DNA from: Pseudomonas sp. GM48
Lineage (GTDB): Bacteria > Pseudomonadota > Gammaproteobacteria > Pseudomonadales > Pseudomonadaceae
NCBI RefSeq assembly: GCF_000282335.1
Contig: NZ_AKJM01000059.1
Location: forward strand, 1-64,000
Direction of reading: 5' to 3'
Length of the DNA: 64,000 bases
In this document: one piece after another, positions 9,704-20,098 of the stretch
How positions within the stretch are numbered: the stretch's first letter is position 1
How the letters are laid out: every line of letters begins with the position of its first letter
Notes under the pieces: model-generated
Told to the model about the DNA's origin: nothing
The model's database searches: none
Seen by the model: only the letters and a program-made list of their open reading frames with translations
Made by a program: the position numbers and the translations under genes

Positions 9704-10618
9704 ATGATGACCTTGCGCCAGATCCGTCACTTCATTGCCGTGGCCGAAACCGGCTCGATCTCGGCCGCCGCGCAAACCGCGTTCATTTCCCAGTCGACCC
9801 TGACCCTGGCGATCCAGCAACTGGAGGAGGAAATCGGCGTCAGTCTGTTCAGCCGCCACGCCAAGGGCATGACCCTGACCCACCAGGGGCATCAATTCCT
9901 GCGCCAGGCGCACTTGATCCTGGCCACCGTGGATAACGCCAAGCGCAGCCTGCAACAGAGCACCGACCAGGTGGCCGGACAGTTGATCGTCGGTGTGACC
10001 AGCCTGGTGGCCGGTTATTACCTGGCGGATTTGCTCACCCGCTTCCAGCGTGCCTACCCCAACGTGGAAATCCGCGTGATGGAAGACGAGCGCCCGTACA
10101 TCGAGCATTTGCTGGTCAGTGGCGAGATCGATGTCGGCGTGCTGATCCTCTCCAACCTCGAAGACCGCCATGCCCTGCAGACCGAAGTGCTGACCCACTC
10201 GCCGCACCGGCTGTGGCTGCCGGCCCAGCACCCGCTGCTGGAGCACGACAGCATCAACCTCGCCGATGTGGCCCGCGAACCATTGATTCAACTGAACGTC
10301 GATGAAATGGACCGCAACGCCCAGCGCATGTGGTCGGCAGCCTCCCTGCAACCGCGCATCACCCTGCGCACGGCCTCGACCGAAGCGGTGCGAAGCCTGG
10401 TGGCTGCCGGCCTGGGCGTGTCGATCCAGCCCGACATGACCTATCGCCCGTGGTCATTGGAGGGCGACATCATCGAAGCGCGACCGATTGCCGACCTCAG
10501 CCAGACCCTCGATGTCGGCCTCGCCTGGCGTCGCGGCACTGCGCGCCCGGCGCTGGTGGACCCGTTCCTTACGGTCGCCCGCGAACAACCCCACGGCGGG
10601 CGTAAGCCATCTATTTAA
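9704..10618 (+). CDS. LysR-family transcriptional regulator
   Basis: The 304-residue protein has an N-terminal winged helix-turn-helix (about 1-60, including SISAAAQTAFISQSTLTLAI) and a C-terminal periplasmic-binding-protein-like effector domain (about 90-295). It lies about 105 bp upstream of, and in the same direction as, the PatD-like dehydrogenase and the YdcSTUV importer genes. Control of that polyamine/GABA block is plausible but inferred. The effector cannot be read from the sequence. An ATG-ATG pair offers starts at 9704 or 9707. Confidence 0.9.
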   Translation: MMTLRQIRHFIAVAETGSISAAAQTAFISQSTLTLAIQQLEEEIGVSLFSRHAKGMTLTHQGHQFLRQAHLILATVDNAKRSLQQSTDQVAGQLIVGVTSLVAGYYLADLLTRFQRAYPNVEIRVMEDERPYIEHLLVSGEIDVGVLILSNLEDRHALQTEVLTHSPHRLWLPAQHPLLEHDSINLADVAREPLIQLNVDEMDRNAQRMWSAASLQPRITLRTASTEAVRSLVAAGLGVSIQPDMTYRPWSLEGDIIEARPIADLSQTLDVGLAWRRGTARPALVDPFLTVAREQPHGGRKPSI

Positions 10619-10723
10619 TCGAACGCCACCTTCAGTATTTAGTATTTGTTGTCCTCGGGTCCGCGCACTAGTCTTGTGACATCTAATAAAGACGGCCGGG
10701 CTCCAGTCACAGGGAGCGCTGCC

Positions 10724-12223
10724 ATGTCTACACAAGAAGCCACACAAAAAAAGAGAACCCGAAAAATGGCTGGCGCGCAGACCCCGTTGTTCACCGCATT
10801 GTTGATTGATGGTGAATTAGTCGCCGGTCAAGGCTGCGTCGAGCCGATTCTCAACCCGGCCACTGGCGAAGTGCTGACGCAAATTGCCGAAGCCAGCACC
10901 GAGCAAGTCGAAGCAGCGATCCTCGCCGCGAATCGCGCTTTTGCCGGTTGGTCACGGACCACGCCACAGCAGCGTTCGAACCTGCTGCTGGAAATCGCCA
11001 ACGTCATCGAAAAAAACGCCGACCTGCTCGCCCGCCTCGAAGCCATGAACTGCGGCAAGCCGTTGCACCTGGCTCGTCAGGATGACTTGAATGCCACGGT
11101 CGACGTGTTCCGCTTCTTCGCCGGTGCCGTGCGCTGCCAGACCGGCCAGCTCAGCGGCGAATACCTGCCGGGCTACACCAGCATGGTCCGTCGCGATCCT
11201 ATCGGGGTCGTGGCGTCGATTGCGCCGTGGAATTACCCGATCATGATGGCCGCGTGGAAAATCGCCCCGGCCCTCGCCGCCGGCAATACCCTGGTGTTCA
11301 AGCCGTCGGAACACACGCCCCTGTCGATCCTGGCCATGGCTCCGGCACTGGCCGAGATCCTGCCACAGGGTGTGATCAACATCATTTGCGGTGGCGGTGA
11401 AGGGGTTGGCAGCCATCTAGTCAGCCATCCGAAGATCCGTATGGTGTCGCTGACCGGCGATATCGTCACCGGGCAAAAAATCCTTCAAGCCGCCTCGAAA
11501 ACGCTCAAGCGTACCCACCTCGAACTCGGCGGCAAGGCCCCGGTGATCGTCTGCAACGATGCCGACATCCAGGCCGTGGTCGAAGGCGTGCGCACCTACG
11601 GCTATTACAACGCCGGCCAGGATTGCACCGCTGCTTGCCGCATTTATGCCCAGGCCGGGATTCATGACCGTTTGGTGGCCGAACTCGGCGCGGCGGTCAG
11701 CAGCCTGCGCTTCGCCGGTAAACGCGACGCCGACAATGAAATCGGCCCATTGATCAGCACCCGCCAGCGCGACCGCGTGGCCAGTTTTGTCGAGCGCGCC
11801 CTCGGCCAGCCGCATATCGAACGAGTGACTGGCGCGGCGGTGCATTCCGGCGCCGGCTTCTATTACCAGCCGACCCTGCTCGCCGGCTGCAAGCAAAGTG
11901 ACGAGATCGTCCAGCGCGAAGTGTTCGGGCCGGTGGTCACCGTGACCCGCTTCGATGAACTGGAACAGGCGGTGGACTGGGCCAACGATTCGGAATACGG
12001 CCTGGCTTCGTCGGTCTGGACCCAGAACCTCGACAAGGCCATGCAGGTTGCGGCGCGCCTGCAGTACGGCTGCACCTGGATCAACAGCCATTTCATGCTG
12101 GTCAGCGAAATGCCCCATGGCGGCCTGAAACGTTCGGGCTACGGCAAAGACCTGTCCAGCGATTCGCTTCAGGACTACAGCGTGGTGCGGCACATCATGG
12201 CCCGCCATGGCGAGCATCTCTGA
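10724..12223 (+). CDS. Aldehyde dehydrogenase, PatD-like paralogue
   Basis: NAD(P)-dependent aldehyde dehydrogenase of the gamma-aminobutyraldehyde/betaine-aldehyde group; the likely reaction is an amino-aldehyde to an amino acid. The ATG at 10724 follows AGGGAGC by about seven bases and gives 499 residues. Landmarks are the cofactor-domain motif APWNYP, the catalytic Glu in LELGGKAPV and the catalytic Cys (about residue 301) in [10 protein letters not shown]. It is colinear with PatD at 16622 but has about 21 extra N-terminal residues rich in Lys/Arg and a different C-terminus. It sits just before ydcS. An in-frame ATG at 10766 (MAGAQTP) is an alternative start. Confidence 0.92.
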   Translation: MSTQEATQKKRTRKMAGAQTPLFTALLIDGELVAGQGCVEPILNPATGEVLTQIAEASTEQVEAAILAANRAFAGWSRTTPQQRSNLLLEIANVIEKNADLLARLEAMNCGKPLHLARQDDLNATVDVFRFFAGAVRCQTGQLSGEYLPGYTSMVRRDPIGVVASIAPWNYPIMMAAWKIAPALAAGNTLVFKPSEHTPLSILAMAPALAEILPQGVINIICGGGEGVGSHLVSHPKIRMVSLTGDIVTGQKILQAASKTLKRTHLELGGKAPVIVCNDADIQAVVEGVRTYGYYNAGQDCTAACRIYAQAGIHDRLVAELGAAVSSLRFAGKRDADNEIGPLISTRQRDRVASFVERALGQPHIERVTGAAVHSGAGFYYQPTLLAGCKQSDEIVQREVFGPVVTVTRFDELEQAVDWANDSEYGLASSVWTQNLDKAMQVAARLQYGCTWINSHFMLVSEMPHGGLKRSGYGKDLSSDSLQDYSVVRHIMARHGEHL

Positions 12224-12306
12224 CTACGCTTATAAGAAGCCACCAACGGCATGCTTCACCACGTTCACAACTGCCCCGACCATAATTTGAAGAAGAGGGA
12301 AATTCC

Positions 12307-13458
12307 ATGTTCGTGCACAAGACCGCACTGCTCAGTGCAATCACCACCGCGCTGCTGGCCAGCGCCAGTGTCCAGGCCGCCGAGCCGCTCAAAGCTGTCG
12401 GGGCCGGCGAGGGCCAACTGGATATTGTGGCCTGGCCTGGCTACATCGAACGTGGCGAGAGCGACAAGGCCTACGACTGGGTAACCGGTTTCGAGAAGGA
12501 AACCGGCTGCAAGGTCAACGTCAAGACGGCGGGCACCTCCGACGAAATGGTCAGCTTGATGGCCAAGGGTGGTTACGACCTGGTGACAGCGTCGGGCGAT
12601 GCCTCCCTGCGCCTGATCGTCGGCAAGCGTGTGCAGCCGATCAACACGGCGTTGATCCCGAACTGGAAAAACCTCGACCCGCGCCTCAAGGATGCACCCT
12701 GGTACGTGGTCAACAAGCAGACCTACGGCACCCCGTATCAATGGGGCCCGAACGTGTTGATGTACAACACCAGCGTGTTCAAGACCGCGCCCACCAGCTG
12801 GGGCGTGCTGTTCAATGCGCAAAACCTGCCGGACGGCAAGCCGAACAAGGGCCGCGTGCAGGCCTATGACGGCCCGATCTACATCGCCGACGCGGCGCTG
12901 TACCTGAAGACCGCCAAGCCGGAACTGGGCATCAAGAACCCCTACGAACTGACCGAAGCCCAGTACAAGGCCGTGCTCGACCTGTTGCGCGCCCAGCAGC
13001 CGTTGATCCACCGCTACTGGCACGACACCACCGTGCAAATGAGCGACTTCAAGAACGAAGGCGTGGTCGCCTCCAGTTCGTGGCCGTATCAGGTCAACGG
13101 CCTGATGAATGAGAAACAGCCAATCGCCTCGACCATCCCGAAAGAAGGCGCCACCGGTTGGGCCGACACCACCATGATGCATGCCGAGGCCAAGCACCCT
13201 AACTGCGCCTACAAGTGGATGGACTGGTCGCTGCAACCGAAAGTCCAGGGTGACGTCGCGGCGTGGTTCGGCTCGTTGCCAGCGGTTCCGGCGGCGTGCA
13301 AGGAGAGCGAATTGCTCGGCGCCGAAGGCTGCAAGACCAACGGTTTCGACCAGTTCGACAAGATCGCCTTCTGGAAAACCCCGCAGGCTGAAGGCGGCAA
13401 GTTCGTGCCGTACAGCCGCTGGACCCAGGACTACATCGCGATCATGGGCGGTAGGTAG
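12307..13458 (+). CDS. ydcS: ABC importer periplasmic binding protein YdcS
   Basis: Substrate-binding protein of a polyamine/GABA-type ABC importer (PotD/PotF superfamily). The 383-residue protein has a Sec signal peptide with probable cleavage after VQAA (about residue 24). Segments such as VNVKTAGTSDEMVSLMAKGG, YGTPYQWGPNVLMYNT and the C-terminus PYSRWTQDYIAIMGGR closely match E. coli YdcS as I recall it. GAAGAGGGA precedes the ATG. It is the first gene of ydcSTUV, with a REP pair between it and ydcT. E. coli YdcS has also been linked to poly-hydroxybutyrate synthesis; nothing here tests that. Confidence 0.93.
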   Translation: MFVHKTALLSAITTALLASASVQAAEPLKAVGAGEGQLDIVAWPGYIERGESDKAYDWVTGFEKETGCKVNVKTAGTSDEMVSLMAKGGYDLVTASGDASLRLIVGKRVQPINTALIPNWKNLDPRLKDAPWYVVNKQTYGTPYQWGPNVLMYNTSVFKTAPTSWGVLFNAQNLPDGKPNKGRVQAYDGPIYIADAALYLKTAKPELGIKNPYELTEAQYKAVLDLLRAQQPLIHRYWHDTTVQMSDFKNEGVVASSSWPYQVNGLMNEKQPIASTIPKEGATGWADTTMMHAEAKHPNCAYKWMDWSLQPKVQGDVAAWFGSLPAVPAACKESELLGAEGCKTNGFDQFDKIAFWKTPQAEGGKFVPYSRWTQDYIAIMGGR

Positions 13459-13477
13459 TTTGTGAGATGACACCGCC

Positions 13478-13572
13478 CCTGTGGGAGCGGGCTTGCTCGC
13501 GAAGAGGCCATCACATCCAGCATTGATGTTGCCTGACACGCTGCATTCGCGAGCAAGCCCGCTCCCACAGGG
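13478..13572. repeat. REPIN, family I
   Basis: CCTGTGGGAGCGGGCTTGCT at the left and its inverse at the right enclose about 45 bp. It lies inside the ydc operon, between ydcS and ydcT, where such stems often protect the upstream mRNA so that the binding protein is made in excess. The position is seen; the role is inferred. Confidence 0.88.
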
Positions 13573-13667
13573 GATATCTACAGCCAACACTCCGTATTCG
13601 ATTCAGTTTTTTCAGAAGTCCAGGCAGGGCCGCTGCGACGGCCTTCGCCTTTTTGGAGCACCGCACC

Positions 13668-14705
13668 ATGACGCTTGCAGTCCAGTTCACCAACGTTTCC
13701 CGGCAATTCGGCGAAGTGAAAGCCGTAGACCAGGTTTCCATCGACATCCAGGACGGCGAGTTCTTCTCCATGCTGGGGCCTTCCGGCTCGGGCAAAACCA
13801 CCTGTCTGCGCCTGATCGCCGGTTTTGAACAGCCGAGCGCAGGCTCCATCCGTATTCATGGCGCAGAAGCCGCCGGCCTGCCGCCGTACCAGCGCGACGT
13901 GAACACCGTATTCCAGGATTACGCGCTGTTCCCGCACATGAACGTTCGCGACAACGTCGCCTACGGCTTGAAGGTTAAAGGCATCGGCAAGGCCGAGCGC
14001 CTCAAGCGCGCCGAAGAATCCCTGGAGATGGTCGCCCTCGGCGGCTACGGCGACCGCAAGCCGGTGCAGCTCTCCGGCGGTCAGCGCCAACGTGTGGCCC
14101 TGGCCCGCGCTTTGGTCAACCGTCCACGGGTGCTGCTGCTCGACGAACCCCTCGGCGCGCTCGACCTGAAGTTGCGCGAACAAATGCAGGGCGAATTGAA
14201 GAAGCTGCAACGCCAGCTCGGCATCACCTTCATTTTCGTCACCCACGACCAGACCGAAGCGCTGTCGATGTCCGACCGCGTCGCGGTGTTCAACAAAGGC
14301 CGCATCGAACAGGTCGACAGCCCGCGCAACCTGTACATGAAACCGGCCACTACCTTCGTCGCGGAATTCGTTGGCACCTCCAACGTGATTCGCGGCGAAC
14401 TGGCCAAGCAGTTGAGTGGCAATCCGCAGCCATTCTCGATTCGCCCGGAACACGTGCGCTTCGCCGACGGTCCGCTGGCCAGCCACGAAATCGAAGTCAG
14501 CGGCTTGTTGCATGACATTCAGTACCAGGGCAGCGCGACTCGTTATGAGTTGAAGCTGGAAAACGGCCAGACCCTGAACATCAGCCAGGCCAACAATCAG
14601 TGGATCGATACCAGCGCCCAGCACCAGACCGGGCAGCGCATCAGCGCACGCTGGGCGCGTGAAGCCATGATTGCGTTGCACGACACCGTTGCGGGCGGGG
14701 TGTGA
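13668..14705 (+). CDS. ydcT: ABC importer ATPase YdcT
   Basis: Energises the YdcSTUV importer at the inner face of the membrane. From the ATG at 13668 the protein has 345 residues with Walker A (GPSGSGKTT), the Q-loop, the signature LSGGQRQR, Walker B (VLLLDEPLGALD) and the H-loop (FVTHDQ). A C-terminal TOBE-like domain follows (about 260-340). The start is chosen because GGAG lies nine bases before it; the longer frame starts with an unsupported TTG. The gene ends one base before the ydcU start. Confidence 0.94.
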   Translation: MTLAVQFTNVSRQFGEVKAVDQVSIDIQDGEFFSMLGPSGSGKTTCLRLIAGFEQPSAGSIRIHGAEAAGLPPYQRDVNTVFQDYALFPHMNVRDNVAYGLKVKGIGKAERLKRAEESLEMVALGGYGDRKPVQLSGGQRQRVALARALVNRPRVLLLDEPLGALDLKLREQMQGELKKLQRQLGITFIFVTHDQTEALSMSDRVAVFNKGRIEQVDSPRNLYMKPATTFVAEFVGTSNVIRGELAKQLSGNPQPFSIRPEHVRFADGPLASHEIEVSGLLHDIQYQGSATRYELKLENGQTLNISQANNQWIDTSAQHQTGQRISARWAREAMIALHDTVAGGV

Positions 14706-14706
14706 C

Positions 14707-15654
14707 ATGAACACCTTGGCTGTCTCTCAAACCCGGTCGGGCGGCTCGCCGTTGCGCCGGTTCTCCAACCTGCTGTATCGCCGGCCTAACCTCTATCTGT
14801 CGATGTTGCTGGTACCGCCGCTACTGTGGTTCGGTGCGATCTACCTGGGCTCATTGCTGGTGCTGCTGTGGCAAGGTCTCTATACCTTCGATGATTTCAC
14901 CATGGCGGTCACCCCTGACCTGACCCTGGCGAACCTCACCGCGCTGTTCCAGCCGTCGAACTTCGACATCATCCTGCGCACCCTGGGCATGGCGATAGTC
15001 GTGTCGATTGCCAGCGCCTTCGTTGCATTCCCGATTGCCTACTACATGGCGCGCTACACCACCGGTAAGACCAAGGCGTTTTTCTACATCGCGGTGATGA
15101 TGCCGATGTGGGCCAGTTACATCGTCAAGGCTTACGCCTGGACGCTGCTGCTGGCCAAGGGCGGCGTGGCGCAGTGGTTCGTGCAGCACCTGGGGCTGGA
15201 ACCGGTTCTGCAACTCGTGCTGGGCATTCCGGGCGTAGGTGGCAGTACTTTGTCGACCTCGCACCTGGGCCGCTTCATGGTGTTGGTCTACATCTGGCTG
15301 CCGTTCATGATCCTGCCGATCCAGGCTGCGCTGGAACGCCTGCCGCCTTCGTTGCTGCAAGCCTCCGCCGACCTCGGTGCCAAGCCGCGCCAGACCTTCA
15401 TGCAAGTGATTCTGCCGCTGTCGGTCCCGGGCATTGCCGCCGGTTCGATCTTCACCTTCTCGCTGACCCTGGGTGACTTCATCGTGCCGCAACTGGTCGG
15501 CCCGCCCGGCTACTTCGTCGGCAGCATGGTGTACGCCCAACAGGGCGCGATCGGCAACATGCCGATGGCCGCTGCGTTCACCCTGGTGCCGATCGTACTG
15601 ATCGCCATTTACCTGTCCATCGTCAAACGTCTGGGGGCCTTCGATGCACTCTGA
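14707..15654 (+). CDS. ydcU: ABC importer permease YdcU
   Basis: First membrane subunit of the YdcSTUV importer, of the PotB type. The 315-residue protein has about six hydrophobic helices, and the ATPase-contact EAA loop lies around [20 protein letters not shown]. The start at 14707 immediately follows the ydcT stop, so the longer frame beginning inside ydcT is not needed. Its 3' end overlaps ydcV by 11 bp. Confidence 0.93.
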   Translation: MNTLAVSQTRSGGSPLRRFSNLLYRRPNLYLSMLLVPPLLWFGAIYLGSLLVLLWQGLYTFDDFTMAVTPDLTLANLTALFQPSNFDIILRTLGMAIVVSIASAFVAFPIAYYMARYTTGKTKAFFYIAVMMPMWASYIVKAYAWTLLLAKGGVAQWFVQHLGLEPVLQLVLGIPGVGGSTLSTSHLGRFMVLVYIWLPFMILPIQAALERLPPSLLQASADLGAKPRQTFMQVILPLSVPGIAAGSIFTFSLTLGDFIVPQLVGPPGYFVGSMVYAQQGAIGNMPMAAAFTLVPIVLIAIYLSIVKRLGAFDAL

Positions 15655-16453
15655 GAAAGCTTCCTTAGGCTTGAAAATCGCCGCCTGGGGCGGGCTGGTG
15701 TTCCTGCACTTCCCGATCCTGATCATCTTCCTGTACGCCTTCAACACCGAAGACGCGGCGTTCAGCTTCCCGCCCAAGGGCTTCACCCTGAATTGGTTCA
15801 GCGTGGCGTTCTCGCGACCGGACGTGCTCGAAGCGATCAAGCTGTCGTTGCAGATCGCCTCGATTGCCACCCTGATCGCCATGGTCCTCGGCACACTGGC
15901 TTCCGCCGCGTTGTACCGCCGGGACTTCTTCGGCAAGCAAGGCATCTCGCTGATGCTGATCCTGCCGATTGCCTTGCCGGGGATCATTACCGGGATCGCG
16001 TTGCTGGCGACGTTCAAGACACTGAGCATCGAACCGGGCATGTTCACCATCATCGTCGGTCACGCGACTTTCTGTGTGGTGATCGTCTACAACAACGTCA
16101 TCGCCCGGTTGCGCCGCACTTCCCACAGTTTGATCGAGGCCTCGATGGACCTCGGTGCTGACGGCTGGCAGACCTTCCGCTACATCATCCTGCCGAACCT
16201 CGGCTCGGCGTTGCTGGCCGGCGGCATGCTGGCGTTTGCCCTGTCGTTCGACGAAATCATCGTCACCACCTTCACCGCCGGCCATGAACGGACCCTGCCG
16301 CTGTGGCTGCTCAACCAGCTCAGCCGCCCACGGGACGTGCCGGTGACCAACGTCGTGGCGATGCTGGTGATGATCGTGACCATGCTCCCGATCCTTGGCG
16401 CCTATTACCTGACCCGTGGCGGCGAAAGCGTGGCGGGCAGTGGCGGGAAATAA
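15644..16453 (+). CDS. ydcV: ABC importer permease YdcV
   Basis: Second membrane subunit of the importer, of the PotC type. The 269-residue protein has about six membrane helices and an EAA loop around [20 protein letters not shown]. It overlaps ydcU by 11 bp and is followed by a REPIN and then patD, the same order as ydcSTUV-patD in E. coli. Confidence 0.93.
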   Translation: MHSEKASLGLKIAAWGGLVFLHFPILIIFLYAFNTEDAAFSFPPKGFTLNWFSVAFSRPDVLEAIKLSLQIASIATLIAMVLGTLASAALYRRDFFGKQGISLMLILPIALPGIITGIALLATFKTLSIEPGMFTIIVGHATFCVVIVYNNVIARLRRTSHSLIEASMDLGADGWQTFRYIILPNLGSALLAGGMLAFALSFDEIIVTTFTAGHERTLPLWLLNQLSRPRDVPVTNVVAMLVMIVTMLPILGAYYLTRGGESVAGSGGK

Positions 16454-16477
16454 CCGAATAACTGAAGGAACAGAGTT

Positions 16478-16572
16478 CCTGTGGGAGCGGGCTTGCTCGC
16501 GAAGAGGCCATCACAGTCAACAGTGATGGTCACTGATACACCGCTTTCGCGAGCAAGCCCGCTCCCACCGGG
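16478..16572. repeat. REPIN, family I
   Basis: This has the same architecture and length as the element at 13478-13572, with nearly the same sequence in the arms and first spacer bases (GAAGAGGCCATCACA). It lies between ydcV and patD. Confidence 0.88.
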
Positions 16573-16621
16573 GGCCGGTTTCCACAGAGAAAAAACAACA
16601 GTTGCGAAGAGGACAAATGCC

Positions 16622-18046
16622 ATGCAAACCAAACTCTTGATCAACGGCCAACTGCTCGACGGCGAAGGCCCCGCCCAACCGGTGTTCAACCCGGCGCTGG
16701 GTCGTGTGCTGGTGGAAATCAACGAAGCCAGCGAAGCCCAGGTCGATGCCGCGGTGCGCGCCGCCGACGCGGCATTCGACAGCTGGTCGCAAACCCCGCC
16801 GAGAGAGCGTTCGCGGCTGCTGCTCAAACTCGCCGATGCCATCGAAGCCCACGGCCAAGAGCTGGCCAAACTGGAATCGGACAACTGCGGCAAGCCTTAC
16901 AGCGCCGCGCTGAACGACGAAATCCCGGCGATTGCCGACGTGTTCCGCTTCTTCGCTGGCGCCAACCGTTGCATGAGCGGCTCGGCCGGCGGCGAATACC
17001 TGCCGGGGCACACCTCGATGATCCGTCGCGACCCGGTGGGCGTGATCGCCTCCATCGCGCCGTGGAACTACCCGCTGATGATGGTGGCCTGGAAAATCGC
17101 CCCGGCCCTGGCCGCCGGTAATACCGTGGTGCTCAAGCCGTCGGAACAAACCCCGCTGACTGCCCTGCGTCTGGCCGAACTAGCGTCGGAAATCTTCCCG
17201 GCCGGCGTGCTCAATCTGGTATTTGGCCGTGGTCCTACCGTCGGTAGCCCGCTGGTGATCCACCCGAAAGTGCGCATGGTGTCGCTGACCGGCTCGATTG
17301 CCACCGGTTCGAACATCATTTCCAGCACCGCCGACAGCGTCAAACGCATGCACATGGAACTGGGCGGCAAGGCCCCGGTGATCATCTTCGATGACGCCGA
17401 CATCGACGCCGCCGTCGAAGGCATCCGCACCTTCGGTTTCTACAACGCCGGCCAGGACTGCACCGCCGCCTGCCGCATCTATGCGCAGGAAGGCATCTAC
17501 GAGAAGTTCGTCGAGAAGCTCGGCGCTGCGGTCAGCAGCATCAAGTACGGTTTGCAGGATGATCCGTCCACCGAACTCGGCCCGCTGATCACCGCGCAAC
17601 ACCGCGACCGCGTTGCCGGTTTCGTCGAACGCGCCATTGCTCAACCGCACATTCGTTTGATCACTGGCGGCAAAGCGGTGGACGGCAACGGTTACTTCTT
17701 CGAACCGACCGTACTGGCCGACGCGCAGCAGGATGACGAAATCGTCCGTCGCGAAGTGTTCGGACCAGTGGTGTCGGTGACCAAATTCAGCGATGAAGCG
17801 CAAGTACTCGGCTGGGCCAACGATTCGGAATACGGCCTGGCGTCGTCGGTGTGGACTGCCGACGTCGGTCGCGCCCATCGCCTGTCGGCCCGCTTGCATT
17901 ACGGCTGCACCTGGGTGAATACGCACTTCATGCTGGTCAGCGAAATGCCTCACGGCGGTCAGAAACTGTCCGGCTATGGCAAGGATATGTCCATGTACGG
18001 GCTCGAGGACTACACCGTCGTGCGGCATGTGATGTTCAAGCACTAA
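16622..18046 (+). CDS. patD: Gamma-aminobutyraldehyde dehydrogenase PatD
   Basis: Oxidises 4-aminobutanal, from putrescine transamination, to GABA with NAD. The 475-residue length matches E. coli PatD (YdcW, 474). It shows APWNYP, catalytic Glu246 (MELGGK) and catalytic Cys280 ([10 protein letters not shown]), and ends in [19 protein letters not shown], which matches PatD. The start at 16622 follows AGAGGAC by about nine bases; the longer frame runs back through a REPIN and is rejected. It sits directly after ydcSTUV, linking uptake to catabolism. Confidence 0.93.
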   Translation: MQTKLLINGQLLDGEGPAQPVFNPALGRVLVEINEASEAQVDAAVRAADAAFDSWSQTPPRERSRLLLKLADAIEAHGQELAKLESDNCGKPYSAALNDEIPAIADVFRFFAGANRCMSGSAGGEYLPGHTSMIRRDPVGVIASIAPWNYPLMMVAWKIAPALAAGNTVVLKPSEQTPLTALRLAELASEIFPAGVLNLVFGRGPTVGSPLVIHPKVRMVSLTGSIATGSNIISSTADSVKRMHMELGGKAPVIIFDDADIDAAVEGIRTFGFYNAGQDCTAACRIYAQEGIYEKFVEKLGAAVSSIKYGLQDDPSTELGPLITAQHRDRVAGFVERAIAQPHIRLITGGKAVDGNGYFFEPTVLADAQQDDEIVRREVFGPVVSVTKFSDEAQVLGWANDSEYGLASSVWTADVGRAHRLSARLHYGCTWVNTHFMLVSEMPHGGQKLSGYGKDMSMYGLEDYTVVRHVMFKH

Positions 18047-18057
18047 GAAAAGCATCG

Positions 18058-18160
18058 CCTGTAGGAGCGAGCTTGCTCGCGATGGACGTCAACGTTGACG
18101 CGGGAATCCTGACGCCCCGCGGTGTCCTCAGGTTTTTCGCGAGCAAGCTCGCTCCTACAG
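18058..18160. repeat. REPIN, family I
   Basis: CTGTAGGAGCGAGCTTGCTC and its inverse flank about 55 bp just after patD. The GTAGGAG variant differs from the GTGGGAG arms of the two preceding elements. Confidence 0.85.
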
Positions 18161-18320
18161 CGAAGAGGTCACCTCGGTTTCAAGGCAGAAACCGGCAACA
18201 CGCACCACCAGGCTCCACAGCAAAAAAACAAAACAATAACCACCGATCCGGGCGGTGCCCTCAAGGCCCCGTCACGGTTTCGGACATCCGAAATCTGCCG
18301 ATTTTCCGGAGAAAACACAC

Positions 18321-19805
18321 ATGAGTGCATCACCCGATCTCTCTGTAGCCCTTGCCGACAGCGATGCCGAGCAACTACGCAAGCTGGGTTACACCTCCAA
18401 CTTCAATCGCAGCATGAGCCTGTGGGAAAACTTCGCCCTGGGCTTCACTTACCTGTCCCCGGTCGTCGGGGTTTATACCCTGTTCGGCCTGTGCCTGGCC
18501 GCGGGCGGGCCACCGATGTTCTGGGCTTATCTGCTGGTCGGTTGCGGCCAGTTGCTGGTGTGCCTGATTTTCGGCGAAGTGGTTTCGCAGTTCCCGATTT
18601 CCGGTGGCGTGTACCCATGGGCCCGCCGTCTGGTGGGCAAGCGCTGGGCGTGGATGGTTGGCTGGATCTACTCCATCGCCCTGTGTGTGACCATCGCGGC
18701 GGTTGCCGTGGGTGCCGGTCCGTACCTCGCCGCCATGATGGGCTTTGAACCGAGCAACAACACCAACATCATCATCGCCCTGTTCCTGACGCTGTTCGCC
18801 ACCCTGGTCAACCTCAGCGGCACCAAAGTGCTGGCGCGGATCGCCATGTTCGGCTTCCTCTGCGAACTGGTCGGCGCGGTGATCGTCGGCGTTTACCTGC
18901 TGATCTTCGAACGTCATCAATCCATCAGCGTGTTGTTCAACACCTTCGATATCAGCGTCGACGGCTCGTACCTGCCGGCGTTCCTCACCGCGTCGCTGGC
19001 GGGGATGTTCCTGTACTACGGCTTCGAGGCCTGCGGCGACGTGGCCGAAGAAACCCCGAACCCGAGCAAGCAGATTCCGGTGGCCATGCGCATGACCATC
19101 TACATCGGCGGCATCGCCGCAATGTTCGCCTGCCTGGCACTGATCCTGGCCGTGCCGGACATGCAAGCGGTGATCAACGGCACCGACAAGGACCCGGTCA
19201 CCACCATCCTCAACAACGCGTTCGGGCCGGTGGGCTCGAAAGTGGTGATGGGGGTGGTGATGATTTCCTTCATCTCCTGTGTCATCAGCCTGCAAGCAGC
19301 GGCCAGTCGTTTGCTGTATTCCTACGCCCGCGACGAAATGGTTATCGGCAGCCGACTGCTGAAGAAGATTTCCCCTACGACTCAGGTTCCAGTTGCCGCG
19401 CTGTTCGTCTCCGGCGTCCTGCCGGCACTGATCATCATCCTCGGCTTCTTCCTGCAAGACGCGGTAGCCACCATCGTCAGCTTCGCGGCAATCGGCATCT
19501 ACCTGGCGTTCCAGATGATCGTGCTCGCAGCACTTTACGCACGCATGAAAGGCTGGAAACCGAGCGGCAAATTCACCCTCGGTGCCTGGGGCTGGGCGGT
19601 GAACATCGGCGCGCTGGTCTACGGCGTCGGCGCCATCATCAACATGGCCTGGCCACGGACACCGGATGCCGCGTGGTACATCAACTACGCCATGGTCCTG
19701 AGTACTGCCATCGTTATTGGTTTGGGCTTGCTCTACATGTGGATCGCCAAACCGTATGACCACGGAAAGGCGCCTGCGGGGGATGCGTGGAAGGTTAGTC
19801 ACTAA
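18321..19805 (+). CDS. APC-superfamily amino acid/GABA permease
   Basis: Integral membrane proton-coupled transporter of the amino acid-choline type. The 494-residue protein has about twelve hydrophobic segments. Family landmarks include FPISGGVYPWARRLVG near residues 90-110 and a Glu-rich stretch (DVAEETPNPSKQIP) around 240-252. It lies about 275 bp after patD in the same direction, which suggests GABA or a related amine as substrate; this is inferred from context. The start at 18321 follows CGGAGAA; the longer frame has no support. Confidence 0.88.
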   Translation: MSASPDLSVALADSDAEQLRKLGYTSNFNRSMSLWENFALGFTYLSPVVGVYTLFGLCLAAGGPPMFWAYLLVGCGQLLVCLIFGEVVSQFPISGGVYPWARRLVGKRWAWMVGWIYSIALCVTIAAVAVGAGPYLAAMMGFEPSNNTNIIIALFLTLFATLVNLSGTKVLARIAMFGFLCELVGAVIVGVYLLIFERHQSISVLFNTFDISVDGSYLPAFLTASLAGMFLYYGFEACGDVAEETPNPSKQIPVAMRMTIYIGGIAAMFACLALILAVPDMQAVINGTDKDPVTTILNNAFGPVGSKVVMGVVMISFISCVISLQAAASRLLYSYARDEMVIGSRLLKKISPTTQVPVAALFVSGVLPALIIILGFFLQDAVATIVSFAAIGIYLAFQMIVLAALYARMKGWKPSGKFTLGAWGWAVNIGALVYGVGAIINMAWPRTPDAAWYINYAMVLSTAIVIGLGLLYMWIAKPYDHGKAPAGDAWKVSH

Positions 19806-19989
19806 TGAAAGTCGCCCCGGGATCAAGTTCGATCTCGGGGCAAGCTCTGCCAATCAAACAATCTGTGTCGTCGCCTCGCAAAACATCCATCAAGTCTTCC
19901 GTGTGCCATTTGATATCAGCTTTGCCACGCACCGCTTCGAAGCGATCTTGGGCATTAGCATTACGCCTCTCGTTGTCACTGTCAGTCAT
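19795..19989 (-). CDS. Small hypothetical protein
   Basis: A 64-residue acidic ORF on the minus strand, convergent with the permease and overlapping its last 11 bp. It is supported by a strong AGGAG about ten bases before the ATG (seven before an in-frame TTG). I recognise no domain. Segments such as WHTEDLMDVLRGDD and ACPEIELDP look protein-like rather than random. It may be a small antitoxin-like or regulatory protein, but nothing shows this. Confidence 0.45.
   Translation of the reverse strand: MTDSDNERRNANAQDRFEAVRGKADIKWHTEDLMDVLRGDDTDCLIGRACPEIELDPGATFISD
19814..19841. terminator. Hairpin at permease 3' end
   Basis: GCCCCGGGATC and GATCTCGGGGC form an 11-base arm with one mismatch and a 6-base loop, nine bases after the permease stop. 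There is no T-run, so rho-independent termination is uncertain. It also lies inside the convergent small ORF. Confidence 0.4.
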
Positions 19990-20098
19990 CAATCTATTGC
20001 TCCTGCATAGAAGTAAGTGGGCGAGGATTCGAACAAATAAAGGAAAAACTGCGCCTCAGGTGCCGCTTCTCTGCAGCCAGTGCAAAAACAGGAAATTC

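Noticed and set aside
12265..13590. 441-codon minus-strand frame
   Set aside because: It lies opposite ydcS and reads through a REPIN. The composition is typical of an antisense shadow.
13478..18160. Repeated palindromes considered as a CRISPR array
   Set aside because: The repeats are inverted, lie between separate genes, are irregularly spaced and are REP-type. No cas genes are present.
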